From contig CAIIXF020000001.1 in the NCBI GenBank assembly GCA_903813345.2, positions 26,337,915 through 26,401,914 on the forward strand: 64,000 nt of DNA, in the 5' to 3' direction. A model generated the notes under the pieces. It did not search any database. It was not told the DNA's origin and worked only from the letters and a program-made list of their open reading frames with translations. Origin of the DNA: Owenia fusiformis (Eukaryota > Annelida > Polychaeta > Sabellida > Oweniidae). Shown one piece after another: positions 36,433 through 48,540 of this stretch. The translations under genes and the position numbers were made by a program. Positions within the stretch are counted from its first letter, which is position 1; each line of letters opens with the position of its first letter.

Positions 36433-36501
36433 CAGTAAAACCTATGTTCACATTGAAAGGTGTTCAGATTAGAGAGGTGTTCTGATATTCATATTTCACT
36501 G
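36433..36501. mobile_element. Tiny TA-flanked MITE (CAGTAAAACC ends)
   Basis: CAGTAAAACCTATGTTCAC at the left and CATATTTCACTG at the right form degenerate inverted ends flanked by TA on both sides (36431-36432, 36502-36503). GTGTTC words recur inside. It resembles the element at 55930-56105. TA duplication suits Tc1/mariner MITEs. Confidence 0.5.
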
Positions 36502-38215
36502 TATATTCTAGGTTATAAAGTGTCAGGTGTAGTCTGATTAATTAAGTACCTTTTTGGTCAGGGTAATGGTACACCCTTAATGTGACACCCTATAATCATT
36601 ACTTATCATATATACGTATTGTATGGCATGCACCCATGGCCCATGTAACCCTCACCTCACCAGCTCACATTCATTTATTGATGTAACAGTTGAACTTGGC
36701 TTCACTTTTCGGTTTCCCCTGCACAAATTCCCCCATGTCAATTTTGACAGAGAAATTTATATATCTCAAGAAATATATTTGCTTTTGTTATCTCAATGTA
36801 AATGACCTGTCCAGTCAATCACTCATATTATAGATACACATAAGACATCACCAGGCTTCAGCACAGCCACAAGAATTGCCTCAATTTCAGACTTCCCATT
36901 TATTTATATTGGTTGATTATTCATTGCATCATCTTTTCTTGGGACTATGCAGTGATTTGTCTTAGATGTAATAATGTTTACATATAATCTTAAGTTTAAC
37001 TGGGTGGTACTGGACAATACCTAGAGAATAGACAAGTGGAAATTAAAACTTCACAAGAATACTGAACAATGAAGATCACAAGGTTATAAGTAATAGTTAA
37101 AGACAGACTTGAGGAGGGGTAAGTGGTCTTACAATTTATTTAACCTTACCATTGTTTTTAACATGTTAAGTATATATCTTTTATGAAAATATGTTATCTT
37201 AAGAAATATGTAAATTCCAACATGTACATTTTTACCCTGTGCAGAGAGTTAAGTTCGAAACTAACTAATGTAAATCAATTAAGCTCTCTTTTAAGGGTTG
37301 AAGTCAAACGAATGTAAAGCGTGTGTGGCGATTGTACCAAAACATGTGGTATAATATATTCCGAAGATATATGATGGTATTATTTTTGATCACAGATGAA
37401 TCTGAGTCATATTTCTTTTCAGTTCTAGTCAAATATATTTTACTTTTGCATATTTCGAATATTTGTAAGAAACACAATAATCTGCAGGGTTATACTTGCT
37501 TACCTTGAAATTAAAGATGCTTAGGTGATCATGCCATTTGTTTGACACATGTCATTTATGTGACACAAGCCATTCCTCGACACATCAATATTGTGTCACC
37601 TAGAGTTTACTATTTGAGCAAATTTGAATTTCGTATCAAATTACTTGAGGCTGTATTTTCATCATTATCTGGATTACATGTCTACACACATCATTTGCCA
37701 TTTCGGTTTAAGATATCCGAGATCAAATAGCACATTTACATTATGTTGGAATTAAATTCATTAGTAGTGCTACCTTATTAACAAGCAGTATGCAAATAGG
37801 TATACACTGTACACAGGAATTTGAAGAGATTGAAGCAAATTAAATTGAACTTTCTATTCGGAATCGGCTACAGGATGTACATGTAGTACATGATATGATA
37901 AATGAGAATTTGATTTCAAAGTATCACTTAAAACTAAATGATCAAGTACAAAGGTAAGTGAACATTTTTTTATGAAAAGATGTCACTGAAATTGCTTTAA
38001 ATGATCGAATTTGAATGATAATGTTGCCTGAATGAAAAGTAGCAAGGTGAACCAACAGTCAAAGAAGGACAAAACACATTCAGTACTGGTAATACCATTT
38101 GTGAAGGTAGCAATAGTCGGGGTCATTTTTGCCACAGCAAGGCCACAATTGAGTCAAGGTCATTTGTGCTACAGGATTAGTCAAGATCACTGGTGTCACA
38201 GCATTATGCCAATTA

Positions 38216-38357
38216 TGCCTCGGTCACATTTGCCCGAATCTTGGGCGGCGCCTGGCAGATTGAGTGTTTTGTTCAATATTGTATTCAATTTTGAACAAAA
38301 TACTCAATCGGCCGGCCAGGCGCCGTAGTGAAAATAGTAGCAAATGTGACCAAGGCA
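38216..38357. mobile_element. Harbinger-like foldback MITE (TTA duplication)
   Basis: Flanked by TTA (38213-38215 and 38358-38360). Ends TGCCTCGGTCACATTTGC (38216-38233) and GCAAATGTGACCAAGGCA (38340-38357) are 18-bp inverted repeats with one mismatch. The core is an imperfect palindrome, GGCGCCTGGCAGATTGAGT against ACTCAATCGGCCGGCCAGGC, around a TTCAATATTGTATTCAA loop. It is the better preserved sister of 7238-7368. Confidence 0.8.
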
Positions 38358-38891
38358 TTAGATATTGATTCTCTGCAGGACTGAGGAGGAAACATTAATA
38401 GGAAAATTACTCCAGACTGTAAAGTACAATACCATGCCCAAGGTTGAGTTCTACTCATGACAACATGTTTTGCTAATGATGTTAATGTTTAATGGCTTGA
38501 ATGGGAAGGATATGTCCTAAGATTAACCTTCTTTTGGCTTTATTCTGAAAAAACACCTTTAATCGCCAGCTGAAAGCCTTTTATTGGCTAATTAAAAAAC
38601 ATGCATTCATATCAGATATAAAAAGAGTCCTTTTCGAAGTTTACATTAGTTTGTTTTTGTATTTCCTTTGAGTTGTTTTCTTGAGGAGTGAGGTGTAGAC
38701 TGATTCACACTTGACTAGTTTTAACCTCAAGGTTTGTGGTACTACATTCATGTCTGACAGTGAACGTTTGCATTAAGTGTGTGTCAGATGTGCGTGCATT
38801 GAAATCTAACTGTTGAGTTTGCTATTCACTGTATAATTGTCAACCTTCTTCAAGAAAAGGAAATTTTATGCTTATGTTTGTTTTCTACTAG

Positions 38892-38918
38892 GATTCCAGT
38901 ACGAGACATAACCAACAG
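38892..38918 (+). other. Candidate 27-nt micro-exon
   Basis: A pyrimidine-rich acceptor (TTGTTTTCTACTAG, ending 38891), 27 bases and a consensus donor (CAG|GTAAGT at 38919). Read in phase 0 it gives DSSTRHNQQ and would lead into the exon at 48423 in phase 0. No upstream phase-0 partner in this intron was found. It may also be an untranslated exon or chance. Confidence 0.25.
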
Positions 38919-39889
38919 GTAAGTTACAAATATCTTTTAAGTTCTGAGCCAAGAATTACGAATACGGGGATATATTGACATCTGCAGATGGTTTTAAAGT
39001 TAAAATAGTACAAATGAAAACATGAATTCCATACTTTAATTAAGTATTCTAGAATTTGATGAGAAAAATACAGACATTTCGAAACTTTATCCCAGGCTTA
39101 AAATTAGTTAAAATGGATCTATGGGTACATCCATGGAGTACATTGAGTAATGGGTTAGTACATTTTATATTTTCAAAACATTTTAATCAGGATGTATCTA
39201 TTATTGTTAGGCATCTATAACAATATAGGAAACACGGTATAACATATTAGTGTCATCACTCAACCTGTAAATGTGTATGACCATGTTATTGACGAAGTAG
39301 GGGCTCACTTAGAGAGGGTGTCTCGTAAGTTGACTGATGTAAATACTTGTATATTTTAATTTCATATATTCATTACGGTGTATGAAAATCAATGATGCTG
39401 CACAAAAAAGGAAAATCAGGGCGGAGAAAATCAAATCATAAGTATTTGGTATTTAAAGAGGATTTAAGAAGTCACAAAGTAGAGGCCTTTCACCTTCTCT
39501 GAGTCAGTTCCTGTTACATAGCCATATGCTAAAGGTTGACGTCTTTCTGCAGTAAAGTTGACATATAGGTTAAATCTCTTTCTGCTGTAGGTTGTAAATG
39601 ATCTATCAAATATGTTGAAGTCATCCTGACTTTGCAGGTACAGGTTAAAGGACTAATCGCAAAAAAAATAAACTCTGTTTACTTCGTTGGGATAATGAGG
39701 TATTCTATGAGACTCAGTGGCTTCGAATTTACATATTTCATTGAGGTGATATCTTTTATGCAGAAAGTTTGCAACATGACTCATTAATGTTTGAAAGCTT
39801 TCACACAAAATGTGGTCTAATAAACACTTTGACCAATTTAACCATGGACAAGTAATACAAGCATGTCTAGCATGCTCTAGAAGCACTAC

Positions 39890-40310
39890 CATACATTGGT
39901 ACTGTTGGACATTGGCACTACCAGACAATGGTACTGCTATTACAACTACCATACATTAGTAGTCTTATACATTGGCACTACCAGACAATGGTACTGCTAT
40001 ATATTACAACTACCATACATTGGTAGTCTTATACATTGGCACTACCAGACAAAGGTACTGCTATATATTACAACTACCATACATCGGTACTGCTATACAT
40101 TACAACTACCATACATCCGTACTGCTATACATTACAACTACCATACATCGGTACTGCTATATATTACAACTACCATACATTGGTAGTGTTATACATTGGC
40201 ACTACCAGGCAATGGTAATACTATACATTACAACTACCATACATCAGTACTGCTATACATTACAACTACCATACATTGGTACTGCTATACATTGGTAATA
40301 CCATAGATTA
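39890..40310 (+). repeat. Minisatellite with 32-bp units and 64-bp higher order
   Basis: 32-bp units of two types: one like TGGTACTGCTATATATTACA + ACTACCATACAT, the other like TGGTAGTCTTATACATTGGC + ACTACCAGACAA. They alternate to give a 64-bp period at about 39900-40080 and again near 40190. In the middle only the first type repeats. Long plus-strand frames here are repeat-derived. Confidence 0.85.
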
Positions 40311-42749
40311 GTGTACTACCACCTATATACTGCTATACATTGGCAATACCATCTAAACATTGTCACTGTCATATATTGATATCATTAGACTTATACTGTA
40401 CCTGTCTCTAACTTGATAGAAAGACACCAGGGCATATTAGTTCTAAAATAAGACAACAGAAACAGGATGTTTGTTTACTCAACATTGAATATGCCTTTTA
40501 TCAGTCCAATGGCATCATTAGATTACACACATTATTTTTTGTCAGGCAATATTTGGACATAGTGTGTTTATCAGCAGTTCCTAATAGCTCAATTTTACCC
40601 CAAAGCATTCACAAATTGCAATGCATGCTATGTTGCAACTGGAAATATATGTTGTATTATATAATGTACATGCACTTCTAAAATATGGAATTACATTGTA
40701 TTACATTCATAATTGCAAAAGTAGCCTCCACTTATTCAATAGCAACATGCAATGCAAAAATTTGTTTCACATGGTCAGTGGATGATCTGATATACGGTGA
40801 TGTACAAAATGATGTGATTAACCTGCCATAGAAATGAAATTATAGAAGCCGACAATATATCAAACACACATTGGAAACTCTGTTTTGTTTTGCTAATGAA
40901 AATCATTGATTTGTTATGCAGTCTATGTAAAAAGCAATTTATCCATACACACCATACCGACGTTCATAGGTAGAATATTGTGATATAGTATAGAGAAGTG
41001 CCGTAATAATTGATCTACTAGAGGTAAGGTAGCTATGAAGCAGACAGATATATGAAAGTGGTAAGAGGATTAAACACAGATGATGGATTAATAAAACATT
41101 ATTTATTATTACATAAAAAGGTAAGCATTGTCTATGTTAGCAAATTGCTTATGGTAGACAATTGTCTATGAATGACATCAATGTATAATTGACAGAAATG
41201 GAATACAATATATTGACATAATACCATATCAACGGATCACTATATAAATGGATTACATTCAGCCAGGATGATCTACAATAAAACACTTACCGTAGGTTCT
41301 TAATCTAGTTTGGAGTGTTGAGGAGAGTCAGACAGTTTTTGATCTGTAATTTTCATTTAATAGTCTGTAAAATCAGCATCTTTGATATAAGATTTTAAGT
41401 TTGGTTAGATTGGTCAATAAAGGATATCCATGGAGGATTCAGTTCACAAATAAAAAAAACAAATAAGTAAATTATTTCAAGACGTTTCCCCATGATGAGC
41501 TAAAATAGTTTGAATTGTAGAACTAGCCGTTTGACAGGTATTCATTACTACAGTTTATTTGACATGATAGTTGACATAAAATATAGTGTCTATATGCACA
41601 GGTAGTGTTTGGAGGGTAATAAGCTATGTTTGCTAGAACAGGACATTCAAAGCCTTTTAGCTGGCATTCCATAACTGACTCTACATTGAAAATTTCAAGG
41701 TCTTCAGTGGTTGAAATGCTCTATATGGTCTGTGATCATTCATTATTCTCATAGATTATTATTGAAACGTAATCATGGATGCAAATAAACTGGCGTCTCT
41801 GTAGTGGTAAGTACATACTGTCCAAGTAGTCTAAATTAATGTCATTGATTTGATGATTAGAGAAGTTATGTGTGATTATGTGAGAAATAAGTTTAGGTGA
41901 TCAGCTTGCTTGGATGTAGCGCTTGATGATAAGATAAGATGATGAGTGATATTTGACATTGTGGTCTGCGAAATAACAGATACAGGTAAGTCTTATGGTT
42001 ATCATCTGCTTTCCTTTCTCATTCTATACTTTTGATGGAATTACACTTTTATGTGAAGGGTGTGCCAAACTTCTTGACTTGCATTGATTTAAGATGTTAA
42101 CATTGCTCTACTGAAAATATTTTGTATAAAAGGTAGGTTTTGTATAAAAGAAAAGTCTACAGGAAGGTACACAAAAATGATTTTGTACTTTAATCCACAT
42201 AGAAGGCAAAACGATTAAACTGATAAAGTGTCCCAATTATTGTGGAGGGTGGGTCTCTCTTTCTTTACATAGCCTTTTGAATACTCAATTTCAAGGTGGT
42301 ATTAAGTCCAACATCATGTTGTTTACAATGGTCTCTTAGATGCATTGGATGATAACCTCAAAGCTGTATGCTTTCTTGTCATTGAATTCCACATGTGTCC
42401 AATCACTTGATTCATCTCTGATATGGGTGTGATTACATGGGTATCTGGGTGTGTGAAGGTCATCCTTTGCTTGGTATGTGGGCTTATGGGATATATCTGG
42501 TACCTTTGTCGAGTCTTTTGATTGGATGTCATCTTGTTGGCTCTGAATCCACATTGGATTGATATGGAGCCCTATGGATATGTGTTTGGATATGGATATA
42601 TAAGGGTTATGTACTGGGAGGTTTTGGATATGGGGTTTATCCAAATGGAGATATGCATATCTACCTGAGGGACCGTAAATGCCATAATGCAAGTATATGG
42701 AGGCTTTATTGAATCTTGGGATTATAAGTCATCTTTTACCATGACTGTC

Positions 42750-42825
42750 CCCTGTCTCATTCAGTAGCGGTGTCTGTCACAAATGGCAGGTGGTGACAAT
42801 TTGCACATAAATGCCTTGTGATGTT
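42750..42825 (+). repeat. Dispersed GTGACATTTTGCATG repeat copy
   Basis: Contains CAGTAGCGGTGTCTGTCACA, then AATGGCAGGTGGTGACAATT, TGCACATAAATGCCTTGTG. Clear match to the 22680-22805 copy at its 3' end. Confidence 0.6.
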
Positions 42826-42960
42826 GTATAATAGTACAGATGTATACCTTTACATGGGGCAAATAATAAATCTGGCTCATTTCATAAACAATTCTTGGAA
42901 TTCAAGATCCTGTTCAATTTATGGTTATAACTACATTGCATCATCACCAGTTGATTGTAA

Positions 42961-43456
42961 GGGGTGGGGTCAAAATATCAATGTTCATATGGAGACGAAA
43001 GTAATTTCGTTTGGACAACAACCCCCCCACCCCCCCTCTAGATGAAAGCTTGGGTCACTTCAAAAAAACATTGATTTAAAAGTCAAATGAGAGGCATAAT
43101 CGTATCCTATTTACCGGGTTATTATTACGGTGAATTAACACCAGTCGCAATTTAACTGCATTGAACTCTTCAAAAGGAGGAGGGAAAAGTACGGAATTTA
43201 TTTGAAAAATGATCGAATTATTGTCTTTATCTACCGATATTTTGGACCTATGACACAAAAAAGCTCACGAACTATTGAAAACAAGCCTTTTTATCAGAAC
43301 ATAGCGCCAGAAAAAGTGGGTAAGTCCAATTATTTTTTGTATATCAGATCCGAATTATCGATGTTTTTTTGGTCAACGAAAGTGCCCAAAAACCCCCTCC
43401 CCCCTCGCGAAAGTACTTTCGTCTCCATATGAACATCGATATTTTGACCCCGCCCC
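42961..43456. mobile_element. TAA-flanked element with about 48-bp TIRs
   Basis: TAA on both sides (42958-42960 and 43457-43459). Ends GGGGTGGGGTCAAAATATCA... (42961 to about 43008) and its inverted partner (about 43409-43456, ending TTTTGACCCCGCCCC) match with three mismatches and share TTCATATGGAGACGAAAGTA. Poly-C tracts lie just inside both arms. A TWA target duplication again suggests PIF/Harbinger. No transposase frame was recognised in the 496 bp. Confidence 0.7.
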
Positions 43457-44453
43457 TAAGAGTCCATTTTGCAGTGACAATATGTGGGCCTTTATTAAAT
43501 CTAATAAGGCTTAACTAGTTAATTCAAAATGATAGTGAATTTAAGTCTGTGTTTGTGTAAACTATGTCAATGAACAGATTTGAAATATGTTGGTTTAGTT
43601 TGTTTATCAATGCTTTCATACAGACCTACTGTATTGATTCCTCATTGTTTGATGTTGAATTGAATGTGACTTGGGAACATTAGATGCATATTAAGAACTT
43701 GGAATTTTACAACTAAAATAAGTAAGGTTAGAAATAACACAGTTTATTTTTCTCTCAATTTTTTGTGGTATGTTTAATGTGACAGTTTACAATATACCCA
43801 TCACTAATGACACAGATGCCATACATGAAACATACTATATTTTTCGACTTTTGGTTTTTAGAGGATGGATTGAATGATTAGGTGTGCAATAGAAATTTGT
43901 GAACGAAATTTCAGATTTGCTTCATAATTAGAGTAGCAATTTAATAGTCTTTGTGTCATAAGTTAGATTGGAAATAGAGACACAATACTATTTTCTACAT
44001 TATCATGTTAACATTGTTATGTCACTTGAATAGATGGCGTACATGCTTGATTTCTATAGTTGTATAGTAGATGACATACATGTTAGAATCAAAATCATGT
44101 ATTTGAACTTTCATACCATATATCATTTACAAAAGAGAGATGAATGAAAATCAAGATAAGATATTTGATACTTGAAAATGTTACACAATGTGTAGTTCAT
44201 GAAGATCAACAAGTCTTGAGTTTCGCCTTATATGTCTTTATTGACTTTTTAAATGTCACGATATAACATACATGTATTCATATATAAAACTACACAATAC
44301 TACACTACACTTAATTCTGACTGGTGTGCTGCAGAGAGTGACATGTATGTTCATTCAAGCAATAAACAGTACATTCACAGTTTGAGACAATCTTGGAGGG
44401 TACTCTAATGAAAAAAAAATATTTGTTTTTTATTTTATAATACCTACTGTTAA

Positions 44454-44580
44454 TAGGGAGTTTAAGCTTGCATATAAAATTGAAATGCCAATGTATACGT
44501 ATGATCAATCGCCCATACAAATGTATCGCTTAAATATTTTCCGTTCCGTTGTGAAAAACATTGCAAGCTTAAACTCCCTA
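44454..44580. mobile_element. Small TIR element (TAGGGAGTTTAAGCTTGCA)
   Basis: The 19-bp left end TAGGGAGTTTAAGCTTGCA (44454-44472) is the exact reverse complement of TGCAAGCTTAAACTCCCTA (44562-44580). The element is 127 bp. No clear target duplication. Confidence 0.7.
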
Positions 44581-45301
44581 ATGTCACATTCATAAACATT
44601 TTAAAATATTACATCAATTTACAGAATTTTCACTGAAATAACAAGATGTATGATACTATTGGACTATAAGACATGATAATATGGTTGATAAGAAATGTGA
44701 TCAGTTGCATAACATTCATATCTATAGAATTTCATTACAGTGAATGCATTTTATTTTTCTTAGAAGAAACTACATGAATTTCTATTGGGGTTGAACTTAG
44801 AAAGTTTTAAAATTGTGATAACTCAATTGAGATAAGTCAATGGGCTATTAATATTGTAACGGAATTTTAAATGTAAAATTTTTGATTGTTAATTAAGTGC
44901 TGTGTTTTTGTATATAAGGCAATTATTACACCTGGAAAGTAATTTCCCATTGAGATTATTAAGATTTATAAATGTAGTATCATTTGCAGCACTAAGGTTG
45001 TACTTACAGAGGTGAAATAGTTCGCATGTTTTATTTATTTGATCACGATTTTGTTTATGTTGATCGGGCAGTCTTATCTGGCAGTCTAATTTGTAGTTGA
45101 TCGGTAGTCTAACATGGCAGCTTTATTATTTTACTTCCTGCTTTTGATTCGATTGAATCGAAGGAAAATTGGACTAGATAGTGGTTAATTACTGTTATAT
45201 TTCTTGAGTCAATATTATAATCTTGCTGTATGATCAATATTGAAGCGAAATATGGCGTAAATAAGCTGTAATTCACAGTTGAAATCTTGTACGAAAATCG
45301 A

Positions 45302-45350
45302 TGACGTCATCCGGCCTATATAAGTATCTCGCTGTTGAAGGATCGTCAGT
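45302..45350 (+). promoter_or_regulatory. CRE + TATA + initiator core promoter
   Basis: TGACGTCA (45302-45309, a perfect palindromic CRE), TATATAAG (45317-45324) and TCAGT (45346-45350, initiator-like, A at 45348) are in order. The TATA start to predicted start distance is 31 bases, the canonical spacing. It lies in the LTR-like element, pointing plus, the same direction as the host gene. Confidence 0.65.
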
Positions 45351-46209
45351 GCGATGCCAGATGTTGTCGAGGAAGGACCTCTAGAGCGGAATTTCGGGAA
45401 ACAGCTAAAATCTTCTAAGTTTTATAGAACTTAGTCGATTTTGTGGAGTTGAAGCTATACGTTTGCAGTATACACATGAAGATAGAAGCTGTACCTTAGT
45501 AGAATACATCTGATGAGCCAAGCTATACGTTTGCAGTATACAAGGGCAGATTGAGGAAACTAAGTGTGCGAAACTTAGTTTATTTTGGAACTTGGATTTT
45601 TGGGAAACTTTGATGCAACTAAGTGTGTGAAACTTAGTTTATTTATCGCACTGGAAGTAAGGGAGATCTACAAGACTGGACAAAACTTCGACAGGGTGAA
45701 GCTATCCCCAGCGCAAAGCATTAGACGTATTGTCCAGCCTTCATAGACTGAGAGGAAATGCTGACATAACTTGTGTTTGAGAAACTTAAGCTATTTGGAT
45801 CATCAAGGAACTTAGACGATTTACAACATTATTGGACTTAGTCAGTATTTGGTGAAACATTATTTTGGACTTTGTTATTTCTGGAGATAGAAATATTTAA
45901 CTTAGAATATTTTAACATCAGTATAACTTAGTATGAAATTAACTTAGTCAATATTTGGTGAAATATTATTTTGGACTTTGTTGTTTTTTTTGGAAAGAGA
46001 AATATTGAACTTAGAATATTTCAATATCAGTATCACTTAACATTAAATTAACTTAGTCATTTTAGAGGACAAATATTTTCACATGTTATATTTTTGCATA
46101 TGTCGTTGTGTGCATGCTATATTTGTAGGTAGCCTTATTATTTAGTTGTGAAGAAAGCAGGCTACATGGACTTAGCAGTTGATGCCGTGTATTAGACGTC
46201 CTTGGACTT

Positions 46210-47360
46210 GGTAGATTGAAGATTGTGATAGTTTGACTTATACATCTACAGAGAAGAGGTTCTGGGACTTAGCAGTTTATTCAACGAGATATTTTGACTT
46301 TGATGATTTTGGGTCATTGAAGTTAGAATATACATCTACAGAGAGGACGTTCCAGGACTTAGCAGATTATCCAGCGAGATATTTTGACTTTGATGATTTT
46401 GTGTCATTGAAGTTAGAATATACATCTACATTGAGGAGGATCCAAGTGATAGCCGTTCACAGAGCTGATAGTTTGACTTAGATTATTTCACATAATCAAA
46501 GTTGAATTATACTACAACACAGAAAGAAGGATCCAGGAGATAGTCGATTGCAGAGCCTATAGTTTGACTTAGATTATTTCACATAATCAAAGTTGAATTA
46601 TACTACAACACATTGAGGAGGATCCAGGACTTAGGAGTTTACACAACTTGATAGTTTGACTTAGATTATTTCACATAATCAAAGTTGAATTATACTACAA
46701 CACATTGAGGAGGATCCAGGACTTAGGAGTTTACACAACTTGATAGTTTGACTTAGATTATTTCACATAATCAAAGTTGAATTATACTACAACACATTGA
46801 GGAGGATCCAGGACTTAGGAGTTTACACAACTTGATAGTTTGACTTAGATTATTTCACATAATCAAAGTTGAATTATACTACAACACATTGAGGAGGATC
46901 CAGGACTTAGGAGTTTACACAACTGATAGTTTGACTTGGATTATTTTACATAATCAAAGTTGAATTATACTACAACACAGAGAGGAGGATCCAGGAGATA
47001 GCAGTTTACAGAGCAATAGTTTGACTTAGATTATTTCACATAATCAAAGTTGAATTATAATACAACACAGTGAAGAGGATCAAGGAGATAGCCATTTACC
47101 GAGCTGATAGTTGACTTGATGATTTCACATTATCAAAGCTGAATTATACTACAATACAGAGAAGAGGATCCAGGAGATTTACATTTACGGAGTAATACCT
47201 TGACTTAGATGATATTACATCCTCAAAGTTGAATTACACTACAACTCAGAGAAGAGGATCCAGGAGATAGCCATTTACCGAGCTGATAGTTGACTTGATG
47301 ATTTCACATCATCAAATTTGAATCATACTACACTACATAGAGGAGGATCCAGGAGATTAC
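46210..47360 (+). repeat. 90-bp tandem repeat, about 13 copies
   Basis: The word TAC(A/T)(T/A)C(T/A)ACA followed by GAG(A/G)AGGA recurs at 46241, 46331, 46421, 46510, 46601, 46693, 46785, 46877, 46968, 47058, 47147, 47237 and 47326, with steps of 89-92 bp. Units 46601-46968 are almost identical. Each unit carries GATCCAGGACTTAG or GATCCAGGAGATAG, then AGTTTGACTTAGATTATTTC. The first three units (46241-46510) differ most from the rest. The short plus frame 46233-46481 spans them and is repeat-derived. Confidence 0.9.
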
Positions 47361-48422
47361 TATTTCAGGTTCAAGTTACAAGTACAATACAAGACGTACA
47401 AGTATTACAACATATATGAACTTTTAATATTGGAGATACAACAGTGGTATATAGTGATCATCTACTTTAGTTTATATGGACTCTGGATATTGTGTTCTTA
47501 GTGATTATTATTAGCTTATACGGACTCTAGATATTGCTTTATTAGTGATAAATATTAGCTTATATGGACTTTTGAGTTGTGAGTTTTGAGAGAGATAATA
47601 ATATCGTAGCATTTTAACCTTCATACTTGACATTTAATGTACATCTTTATTTGGGCTTATAAACGCCACAATATACTGTTTTATATTTATATTTAATTGT
47701 ATATGTCTGTTTAATTCTTTAGGGACAATCGCACATTTAACGTGTGCCGTGTAACTCACCAAGTAAACACCGTTTACTAAACAGTGGGCCTATTATAAGC
47801 CACGCTACCACGTATATCCACAAAAATAGGCCAAACTGTTACAATATGTTTCTGAGAAACATACACTTTTGAAAAAATTAAGAACAAAATCAAGCTCAAT
47901 TTGGGAAATTTCACTACAGATGAATGTCTCATATTAACAAAAAATAAACCAATTTTTCTAATGATAAAAATGTTGTACAAAACATAACAAATTATAAAGA
48001 ATTCATTTTCTCTGAACAAAAGGAATTAATATTAAATTATTGTTTCGGAATTAAATTAATAAAAAATGTGAATGATAGATATTTACAGACCAGAAATTGA
48101 ATTGTATATGATAATATTTGAATTATTAACATCCTGTGAATAGAATAATGACTTAGAACAATGGGATTATGCCAGGCTAGATGAGGTTTAGCTATAGGGG
48201 CACATTCATCTTGTACATGTATAAAATGCAAATAGAATACACTAATTTTAAGATCAAAGGAGGACATAAATTTGTCACTAAGACAAGTGTCTCAGCTTGA
48301 CTCTTGAATCGGTTTATAGTGAAACCCTCTGACGTTGTAGGCCAAAGGTTCATTTTTAAGACCTTGAAACATAAAAAACGAGAAAAGAAACTTTGGCTCC
48401 CTTTTTGAAGTGGGCAAGCCAG

Positions 48423-48540
48423 AAAATGGTTGTCGAAGCCAAAATGAATCAAGATGCTCGAAAAAATTATCAGGCATTTGTTAGGAGGGTTCGAACAAGT
48501 TCTGTAGGAGATGAACTTGATGTTGATGATACACTGGAAG
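48423..48540 (+). CDS. AKAP2/MISP-like gene, third 5' exon
   Basis: Exon from acceptor-like GCAAGCCAG (ending 48422) to donor GAAG|GTAAAA at 48541. It encodes K-MVVEAKMNQDARKNYQAF, then VRRVRTSSVGDELDVDDTLE, and leaves one G (phase 1), which joins 50490 to give Gly. Upstream it is open in phase 0. Neither 31155 nor 33495 (both phase 1) can feed it without a stop, so it is either a first exon using ATG 48426 (context GAAAATGG, a good Kozak) or follows an unseen phase-0 exon. The helix MNQDARKNYQAFVRR recalls the short conserved segment before the repeats in MISP (inference). As a first exon it gives about 871 residues. Confidence 0.55.

Larger units (their letters stand above)
44855..47843 (+). 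mobile_element. Solo-LTR-like element, 3 kb, with internal tandem arrays
   Basis: Starts TGTAAC (44855) and ends GTTACA (47843), the inverted TG...CA ends of an LTR, and is flanked by ATAT on both sides (44851-44854, 47844-47847), fitting a 4-bp target duplication of a Gypsy-type insertion. A canonical promoter lies about 460 bp in (separate entry). Downstream are duplicated blocks (GCTATACGTTTGCAGTATAC twice near 45460 and 45522; a block of about 114 bp starting ACTTAGTCA near 45838 and 45949) and then about 13 tandem 90-bp units. No gag or pol frame and no second LTR are seen, so a solo LTR is likeliest. The ATAT duplication is weak evidence in AT-rich DNA. Confidence 0.65.
33496..48422 (+). 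other. Long intron with many repeats
   Basis: About 15 kb of intron sequence. Named elements are listed separately (35040-35400, 36433-36501, 38216-38357, 39890-40310, 42750-42825, 42961-43456, 44454-44580, 44855-47843). From about 38115 to 38205 three imperfect units of about 38 bp containing GTCAAGGTCA and TGCCACAG-like words precede the MITE at 38216. A poly-C tract lies near 34251-34260. The remaining stretches show nothing recognisable. Confidence 0.4.

Noticed and set aside
37938-37953. ATGATCAAGTACAAAG followed by GTAAGT as a first exon in phase 1
   Set aside because: The donor is consensus and the phase fits 50490, but five codons are too few to support without transcripts.
39896-40298. 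Plus-strand frames of 60-108 codons
   Set aside because: They arise from the 32/64-bp minisatellite and encode only repeated Tyr/Ile/Thr-rich units.
42336-42692. Minus-strand 118-codon frame, His/Ile/Tyr-rich
   Set aside because: Arises from a GGGTATCTGGG-like low-complexity stretch; no splice sites or recognisable domain.
46233-46481. 82-codon plus frame with repeated YTSTE...FDFDDF units
   Set aside because: It spans the first 90-bp tandem units; 90 is a multiple of three, so the frame stays open by repeat length.
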